From Hyphomicrobiales bacterium (GTDB lineage: Bacteria > Pseudomonadota > Alphaproteobacteria > Rhizobiales > Rhizobiaceae): DNA of 64,000 nucleotides. A model generated the notes under the pieces. The model worked only from the letters and a program-made list of their open reading frames with translations. It did no database searches and was not told where the DNA came from. Of the stretch, positions 56,436-64,000 are shown one piece after another. A program made the position numbers and the translations under genes. Positions within the stretch are counted from its first letter, which is position 1; every line of letters begins with the position of its first letter. The stretch is from positions 173,363 to 237,362 of the forward strand of contig UBJR01000028.1 in assembly GCA_900465675.1 (NCBI GenBank). Reading direction: 5' to 3'.

Positions 56436-57314
56436 TCAGTTCCTGCGCTCTGCCTTTGCCCGCAAGCCTGCAAGCCGGCGCTTCGTCTCGATCGCACGGG
56501 ACTGATTTCTGACGGCAACGCCGTAGGCAAGCATGTCGCCGGTGACGATGGCGCCGAGGGTCCAGCTTGCGAGCTTGGACGGGGAACCGATGCAGGTCAG
56601 CAGCGCATCGACCTTATCTTTGTAAAGCGCACGCAGCTGAACGCCGCAGACGAGGATGAGCTTGCAGCCGATCTCGCTCATCTGGCTGGCAACCATCGAA
56701 AATTCGGGTGTTTCATGCACCGCATTGAAAAGCACGACGACATCGCTTGCACGGAGATCGAGCAGATCGTTGGCAAGCGTGAAGCCCGATGCGCCGGACC
56801 ATCTTGTTCTCAACCCGGCGCGGCTGAGCGCCATGGCGCAATGGCGGGCTTCGATCTCGGCGGTCCCCATTCCAAGACACCAGACGGTATCGGCGCCTTC
56901 CAGCAGCGACACGGCTGCAGACAGCATCTGCTCATCAAACTGCTCCTCGGTCGAAGTGAGAACCTCGCGGGCTGTCGCGAACATCTGTTGCGCGACTTTC
57001 GGTAGTTCGCTGCCGGTGCCGCGAAAGCGTTGTTCCAGGCGGTCGCTGGTCGGAATGGTCTTCGCCATCGTGCGGCTGCAGACGCGTTTCAGCTCCGGCA
57101 GGCCACTGAAGCCGAGGCGGCGCGCCGTGCGGATGACGGTGGCGTCGCTGGTGCCCGCATCGGAGGCAATCTCTTCGGCGCTCTTGAAGATCAGCACGTC
57201 GATCGGCAGCGCAACCAGATATTCGGCAACGGCAAGCTCCGAGCGGCTCAGCTGCGTTCTATGCTGGTCGAAATGCTGCTTGAGCACGCCAGAGGCCCGG
57301 TCGCTTGTTTCCAT
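56436..57314 (-). CDS. MurR/RpiR-family transcriptional regulator
   Basis: A 292-residue regulator with an N-terminal RpiR helix-turn-helix (about residues 1-80; EIASDAGTSDATVIRTARRLGFSGL) and a C-terminal SIS sugar-phosphate domain (about 130-275), where WCLGMGTAEIEARHCAMAL and NAVHETPEFSMVASQMSE are typical. Such proteins repress sugar-use genes and sense a phosphorylated sugar. No sugar operon is adjacent: it is divergent from the degenerate HtrA-like gene across about 215 bp, so its targets lie elsewhere or include that gene. Confidence 0.92.
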   Translation of the reverse strand: METSDRASGVLKQHFDQHRTQLSRSELAVAEYLVALPIDVLIFKSAEEIASDAGTSDATVIRTARRLGFSGLPELKRVCSRTMAKTIPTSDRLEQRFRGTGSELPKVAQQMFATAREVLTSTEEQFDEQMLSAAVSLLEGADTVWCLGMGTAEIEARHCAMALSRAGLRTRWSGASGFTLANDLLDLRASDVVVLFNAVHETPEFSMVASQMSEIGCKLILVCGVQLRALYKDKVDALLTCIGSPSKLASWTLGAIVTGDMLAYGVAVRNQSRAIETKRRLAGLRAKAERRN

Positions 57315-57529
57315 CTGCTTCCCCTCATTGCGATCACGGAATCGCGAATATCCGAATTTCCTGCTGATAGATACGGAAAATCACCGGCTTAGCCATGGCG
57401 GGGTGTCATCCCCGCACGGATCTGTGATTGCAAAGCTTGCGCTCGCGGCGCCCAGTTCATACCTTTATATCAGTGCGCTGTCCTGACAGCCCCGCTTTCG
57501 GCCAGCGCATCTGCGGTCAGGATAAAGAG

Positions 57530-58435
57530 ATGAATACAGATCAGATTTTGCGGTCAATTGTGGCCGTTCGGTCCTCCATCGCCGAGGACGCCTTTACCGC
57601 TGCCACGCTCGGCACAGTCAGAGAAGGCAGCGGCGTCGTCATTCGTGAAAACGGCCTCGTGCTGACCATCGGCTACCTGATCACAGAAGCCGAGGAAGTT
57701 TGGCTGACGCGTCAGGACGGTCATGTCGTTGCCGGGCATGCGCTTGCCTATGATCAGGAAACCGGCTTCGGTCTGATCCAGGCGCTTGGTGCGCTCGACC
57801 TCCCGGCACTGCCGCTCGGCAATTCCTCGGATGCCAAGGTCGGTGATCCCGTGATGCTGGCCGATGGTATAGGGCAGTTCGTCCGGGCCAATATCGTCGC
57901 CAAACAGGAATTCGCAGGCTACTGGGAATATCTGCTCGACGAGGCGATTTTCACGGCGCCCGCCCATCCCTCCTGGGGCGGTGCTGCTCTTGTCGATGCC
58001 GAGGGCAAGCTGCTCGGCATCGGTTCGCTCCGGCTGCAGATGGCAAAGGATGGTGACGTCGCGGATATCAACATGACGGTGCCGATCGATCTTCTGCGCC
58101 CGATCCTCGACGACCTGCTCAATCGCGGCCAGATCAACAAGCCTGCGCGGCCCTGGCTCGGCGCTTTTTCGGCGGAGAACAACGGCGAGGTCATCGTCAT
58201 GAGCGTGGCGCCGGATGGTCCTGCCGCCAAGGCGGGGCTGAAGCGGGGTGACGTTATCTCCGAAATCCGGGACGGCGAGGTGGAAGGACTTGCGGATTTC
58301 TATCGCAAGGTCTGGGAAAGCGGTTCGGCCGGTGCCGAAATCCCGATGCGCGTGCTGCGCGACGGGCGCGAAGCCTGGCTGCGCATCAAGTCCGCCGACC
58401 GCAACAGCTTCCTTAAAAAGCCGCAGCTTCAATAG
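57530..58435 (+). CDS. HtrA/Deg-like protein lacking the catalytic triad, with PDZ domain
   Basis: A 301-residue protein with a trypsin-like domain (about residues 15-195) and a C-terminal PDZ domain (about 207-290; GEVIVMSVAPDGPAAKAGLKRGDVI in pieces). Compared with DegP-type blocks, LTNNHV is LTIGYL here, so His becomes Tyr49; SDIALIQ is TGFGLIQ, so Asp becomes Gly79; and GNSGGALV is SWGGAALV, so the nucleophile Ser becomes Gly150. All three triad positions are changed, and there is no signal peptide (MNTDQILRSIVAVRSS), so it is likely an inactive cytoplasmic scaffold. The start is ATG 57530, after a ribosome-binding site AAAGAG. A hairpin terminator follows, then clpB. Confidence 0.8.
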   Translation: MNTDQILRSIVAVRSSIAEDAFTAATLGTVREGSGVVIRENGLVLTIGYLITEAEEVWLTRQDGHVVAGHALAYDQETGFGLIQALGALDLPALPLGNSSDAKVGDPVMLADGIGQFVRANIVAKQEFAGYWEYLLDEAIFTAPAHPSWGGAALVDAEGKLLGIGSLRLQMAKDGDVADINMTVPIDLLRPILDDLLNRGQINKPARPWLGAFSAENNGEVIVMSVAPDGPAAKAGLKRGDVISEIRDGEVEGLADFYRKVWESGSAGAEIPMRVLRDGREAWLRIKSADRNSFLKKPQLQ

Positions 58436-58487
58436 GTCTTCGGCGTTCTGCGCGACGCGTTTCGCGGCTCTTGAAAAATCCTGAGCG

Positions 58488-58512
58488 AGCGGCAGCAATC
58501 GCTGCCGCTTTT
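58488..58512 (+). terminator. Rho-independent terminator after the HtrA-like gene
   Basis: AGCGGCAGC (58488-58496) pairs perfectly with GCTGCCGCT (58501-58509), loop AATC, followed by TTT. It lies 53 bp past the stop codon and separates the gene from the clpB promoter. Confidence 0.7.
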
Positions 58513-58525
58513 CAATGCAATCCCC

Positions 58526-58554
58526 CTTTAAACTGCTGCGATATCCCACCATAT
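58526..58554 (+). promoter_or_regulatory. Candidate RpoH (heat-shock sigma) promoter of clpB
   Basis: CTTTAAA at 58526-58532, preceded by a run of C, and CACCATAT at 58547-58554 resemble the alphaproteobacterial RpoH elements (CTTGAA and CCCATnT-type) with a 14-bp spacer. They lie 121 bp before the clpB start, between a terminator and the gene. The -35 has one mismatch to the consensus; the call rests on position and on clpB being a standard heat-shock gene. Confidence 0.4.
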
Positions 58555-58674
58555 TCGTCTCCGATTGCTTCGCCGAAATCCCAAAACGGTGGAGCCGGGC
58601 TTGCCTTTCAGGGAGCTCAATCTCAATCATCGGCCTGTGCCTCTTCAGGGCAGGGCGATCCATGGAGGTACAGC

Positions 58675-61275
<2,601 letters not shown>

Positions 61276-61303
61276 ACCGCGCGCGCCCGACGATGAGATG
61301 ACG

Positions 61304-61336
61304 TGCCGTCCCGCGAGAGATCCGGGGCGGCATTTT
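61304..61336 (+). terminator. Rho-independent terminator after clpB
   Basis: TGCCGTCCCG (61304-61313) pairs with CGGGGCGGCA (61323-61332) with one G-U pair, loop of 9, followed by TTTT (61333-61336). It lies 28 bp past the clpB stop. Confidence 0.75.
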
Positions 61337-61375
61337 CATGTGCGCCGAGCGGTCATGTTCTGGTGTGGAGACATA

Positions 61376-61585
61376 TCAGGCGGTTTCGCCTGCCGCCTGA
61401 ACGCTGCGCAGGCTCGCCGCTTCCATCAGGGAGCGGGCAATGGCGTTGCGCAGGAGAAAGGCGTTGGATTTTGTTCGTTTCTTGTCCAGAGCCTGGGCGG
61501 CATCCATGAGAAGAAATCCTTCTTTCGAAAGGATCTCATGTGCCTTGCACAAAGCCCACGTTTCGAATGCATCGCTCGATTCCAT
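61376..61585 (-). CDS. Small helical protein, unknown function
   Basis: A 69-residue protein starting MESSDAFETWALCKAHEILS at 61585, after GGCGGGCGAC, a weak ribosome-binding site. It looks fully helical, with alanine- and lysine-rich stretches (MDAAQALDKKRTKSN and RNAIARSLMEAASL). A TTG at 61597 would add four residues. It matches no family I know. It is convergent with clpB and upstream of, and on the same strand as, the M23 peptidase gene. Whether it is a real gene is unproved, but codon use looks normal. Confidence 0.5.
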   Translation of the reverse strand: MESSDAFETWALCKAHEILSKEGFLLMDAAQALDKKRTKSNAFLLRNAIARSLMEAASLRSVQAAGETA

Positions 61586-61728
61586 GTCGCCCGCCAAATC
61601 ATTTAGCTAAACCGATGCCGAATCACTTTCGAATAGTCTACTTCAAATGAATTCTACTTGAATCGAAATTTTTTGGGGTGGTTTCTACTCGCTGGGCGGA
61701 GCATCGCCGTTGCATGGCAGAGGCGAGA

Positions 61729-63666
61729 TTACTTGCTGGCAACCTGATCGACGGGCTGGTTGTTCAGCAACGTATCGATACGCTTGCGCTCGTCCTGGAA
61801 TTTCGCCAGCGCGTCGCCATCCAGCGATTTTCCGCCGGGCAGACGGATGCGTAGCGGATCGACCTTGGTGCCGTTGACGATCATCTCGTAGTGAAGATGC
61901 GGGCCGGTCGATTCACCTGTCGTGCCGACCCAGCCGATCACCTGACCCTGACGGACCTTGGCACCGGGGACCACGCCCTTGGCGATGGCGCTCTGGTGGT
62001 TATACGAGGATTCATAGCCGTTGGCGTGACGGACGATCGTCTGGTTGCCGTAGCCACCGGAGTCCCAGCCGGCCTTCTCGACGACGCCATTGCCCGTTGC
62101 GATGATCGGCGTGCCGCGGGGCGCGGCCCAATCGACGCCGGTATGCATGCGGGCAAAGCCCAGGATCGGGTGACGGCGCATGCCGAAGCCGGATTTGAAG
62201 ATGCCGTTCGGAACCGGATTGCGCAGCAGGAACTGGCGGATGCTCTTGCCGTCCTCGTCGAAATAATCGACGCTGCCATCATCGGCCTGGAAACGGTAGA
62301 AGCGGATCGCCGTGTCGCCGAAGCGGGCGTTGACATAGAGCAGTTCGGAATCGTCCGTGGCCTTGCCTGTCGAGTCGGCGACCGAGAAGAACGCTTCGAG
62401 GAAATCGCTCGATTTCAGCTGTGCCTGGAAATCGACATTGGCGGCCAGAAGCTTGATGATCAGCGCCGTCATGTCCTTGGTCATGCCGTAGGACAGAGCG
62501 GCCCGATAGATACCGTCATAGACACGCGGCAGATTCTGGCCCGATGGAACCGACAGCGTGTCGTCGCTGAAGGCGGTCGCCACAGCGTCGAGATGCGGCG
62601 GTTCGCTGGCGACGACGAAACGGCCCTTGTCATCGAGCGCGATGGTGACCAGATGCCTTGCGCCACGATAGACGCTGGCGCGGATCAGCCTTGCCTGTTC
62701 GCCCTTCTGGATGATGCCGATGCGCAGCACGTCGCCTTTCGAGAGCTCTTCGCTGCCGAGCGGCTGAGAGAGGTAGCCCGACAGCATTGTGGCCTGCGGC
62801 TCGGGGTAGCCGGCATCGATCAGCGCCTTGGCGATCGGAACATCCTGGCGCGCCGGGATGATATCGTCGGCAAATTCTTCGGTTTGCGGGGTAATCGTTT
62901 CAGGCGCTGAGACGGTCATGTTCTGCTCGAGCACGCGGGCGGAAAGACCGGCGGTCAGATCTACATCGTTGTCTTCGTTGGAGAAGCGCTGCGGATCGAC
63001 GTAGTAGAGCGCAGCCACCTGCGATGAGCCGTCCGTTAGAACGGAACCGTTGGAACGGACATTTTCTTCGACTTCTTCCAAAGACATGCCGGCGGCAACC
63101 TTGAGGTCGCTCTTGCCGGTCGGGAAGGGCACGGACTTAAGGGCGACTTCGGATTCGACATCGGAGCCGTAGATGGCGCCGGTGCGTTGTGCTGGTGCCG
63201 GTAGCGGCTCGTCGGCGGAAAAAATCGAGAGCGCGTCGAAATCCGGATAATCCTCAGTCGCGACATGGTTTGCGGCAAGGCGCATCTTCACATGCGAAAA
63301 GGGTTGGCGGCGCACCACTTCCTTGTCGCCATCATGAACGACTGTCGAGACCTCCATGATCGCCTTGTCGGAAGGCTTGGCGGCAATTGCCGGCGCGATC
63401 AGCCTTCCGCCACGGGTTACCGCGGCATCCTCGTGGCTGTCTGCATTGACGTTGGCATAGGCTTCCGCCGGGATCGCCAGCTGCTGGCGGCCGTCAAGGG
63501 CGGCGAACAGGGCGACTCCCATCAGGATGCTCGAGGTGATACCCGTCAGAAAGGTGCCGGAAAGCCAGCGGAGCGAAACCTCGCGCTTGTCGGGCGCACG
63601 CCTGCCATCGGCGAGAAGCGGCGGCTCGTTGCCCAACGAGCGGATCATCATCTTCTCCGTCATCAT
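61729..63666 (-). CDS. M23-family metallopeptidase with N-terminal anchor
   Basis: A 645-residue envelope peptidase that cuts peptidoglycan cross-links. It has a cytoplasmic basic N-terminus (MMTEKMMIRSLGNE), one transmembrane segment (about residues 36-56), a long linker, a region resembling an OapA/LysM-like domain (LSKGDVLRIGIIQKGEQARLI), and a C-terminal M23 domain. There the zinc ligands are HTGVDWA (His and Asp) and HLHYE (His), within the GMRRHPILGFARMHTG and STGPHLHYEM blocks. The catalytic set is complete, so it is predicted active, unlike EnvC/NlpD-type factors. A division or growth role is inferred. Confidence 0.9.
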   Translation of the reverse strand: MMTEKMMIRSLGNEPPLLADGRRAPDKREVSLRWLSGTFLTGITSSILMGVALFAALDGRQQLAIPAEAYANVNADSHEDAAVTRGGRLIAPAIAAKPSDKAIMEVSTVVHDGDKEVVRRQPFSHVKMRLAANHVATEDYPDFDALSIFSADEPLPAPAQRTGAIYGSDVESEVALKSVPFPTGKSDLKVAAGMSLEEVEENVRSNGSVLTDGSSQVAALYYVDPQRFSNEDNDVDLTAGLSARVLEQNMTVSAPETITPQTEEFADDIIPARQDVPIAKALIDAGYPEPQATMLSGYLSQPLGSEELSKGDVLRIGIIQKGEQARLIRASVYRGARHLVTIALDDKGRFVVASEPPHLDAVATAFSDDTLSVPSGQNLPRVYDGIYRAALSYGMTKDMTALIIKLLAANVDFQAQLKSSDFLEAFFSVADSTGKATDDSELLYVNARFGDTAIRFYRFQADDGSVDYFDEDGKSIRQFLLRNPVPNGIFKSGFGMRRHPILGFARMHTGVDWAAPRGTPIIATGNGVVEKAGWDSGGYGNQTIVRHANGYESSYNHQSAIAKGVVPGAKVRQGQVIGWVGTTGESTGPHLHYEMIVNGTKVDPLRIRLPGGKSLDGDALAKFQDERKRIDTLLNNQPVDQVASK

Positions 63667-64000
63667 GGCAGCTGCGTCCGCGTCCTTTCATGGGCTTCTT
63701 CGGGGCCGTACTGGCTGGGCCTGAAGATGTGCATATTTTGCGCACGCGAGTCAAATCAGGTGCCTTATGACTGTAAGACCTGAAACTGGCTCGAATGCTG
63801 CGTCCTTATCCGTATCGATTGTGCTCCTGTCACGGCGGAATGATGGCGCCCCACAATTTTGAAGGGGTAAGCGGGCAAACCGGGCGCTCTGCCTGCTTTC
63901 AGCACGTCCATCATCGTGCTCCGCGCCATCCATTTCGAATTCTCTTTCAATTACAATTATTTACGAGAAACATTGGAATTCTTTGTTGGGTGCTGTTGAC
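63667..64000. other. Intergenic region of 334 bp at the right edge
   Basis: Upstream of the M23 gene. It has no convincing coding sequence: two short minus-strand frames of about 60 codons (63751-63933 and 63765-63950) share bases and have atypical composition. The right part is A+T-rich. A weak TTGACT element at about 63743-63750 on the minus strand could be a promoter -35 box for the M23 gene. Nothing else is recognised. Confidence 0.5.

Noticed and set aside
63751..63950. Two short minus-strand frames at the right edge
   Set aside because: They overlap in different frames, with poor start context and no similarity to known proteins.

Overview
The window reads as chromosomal DNA of an alphaproteobacterium of the Rhizobiaceae, most like Rhizobium or Agrobacterium; I cannot resolve the species from sequence alone. 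The case rests on high GC content with tightly packed genes and on lineage-typical genes: the small receiver CpdR, a DUF4167 protein behind prfA-prmC, the TIGR02302/DUF4175 giant, DUF2125 and DUF1178 proteins, and the PTS-Ntr enzyme ptsP next to lysC. No insertion sequence, integrase, phage gene, CRISPR array, rRNA or replication origin is visible. Most of the window is conserved housekeeping sequence with a few accessory cassettes.

Layout. 1-4.2 kb: a truncated DUF2125 gene, a ChaC-like cyclotransferase, a PlsC acyltransferase, a YdcF-like membrane protein and ftsE-ftsX. 4.3-9.4 kb: a DUF3426-like membrane protein, hpt, cpdR, an unknown gene and the large Gln-rich TIGR02302 gene. 9.5-13.2 kb: argH-lptM-lysA on the minus strand, with tlpA diverging from argH. 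13.2-18.6 kb: a minus-strand run of SDR, HIG1-like twin-TM protein, PduO-type cobalamin adenosyltransferase, rhomboid, etfB, etfA and 3-hydroxybutyryl-CoA dehydrogenase. 18.6-25.8 kb: BrkB-like protein, gluQRS, an AlkA-type glycosylase, an HNH protein, a DsbB-like protein, a YqaA protein, a CPA2 antiporter with a cyclic-nucleotide domain, two small unknown genes and tRNA-Leu(CAA). 26-33.5 kb is more accessory: MFS/TetR divergent pair, aldo/keto reductase, acyl-CoA synthetase, and a coupled flippase/acyltransferase pair. 33.7-40 kb: secA, a parvulin, argJ, a GNAT protein and mutT. 40-45.4 kb: a Flp pilin, a methyltransferase, comF, grxC, a nitrilase-family amidase, DUF1178, DUF3291 and ubiG. 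45.4-49.1 kb: an amidase / LuxR-type regulator / APC permease cassette between ubiG and lysC. 49.6-56.3 kb: lysC, ptsP, prfA, prmC and DUF4167. 56.4-64 kb: an RpiR regulator, an HtrA-like gene lacking the catalytic triad, clpB with a candidate heat-shock promoter, a small protein and a large M23 peptidase.

How genes fit together. etfBA, the hydroxybutyryl-CoA dehydrogenase and perhaps the acyl-CoA synthetase suggest fatty-acid or polyhydroxybutyrate-linked carbon flow. lysA and lysC belong to the aspartate/lysine pathway, argH and argJ to arginine synthesis. SecA, the parvulin, DsbB, TlpA, LptM and the M23 peptidase serve the envelope. CpdR and FtsEX serve the cell cycle.

No convincing wholly new multi-gene system was found. 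The best leads are the predicted cytoplasmic HtrA/PDZ protein with all three triad positions replaced (57530-58435), the amidase/LuxR/permease cassette between ubiG and lysC, GluQRS without its usual zinc cysteines, paired ATGAT-N4-ATCAT operators between tetR and the MFS gene, the charged repeat tail of the DUF4167 protein, and a rhizobial-looking small membrane protein upstream of a solitary Flp pilin. All calls come from reading the sequence and from memory of the families; no database search was run.
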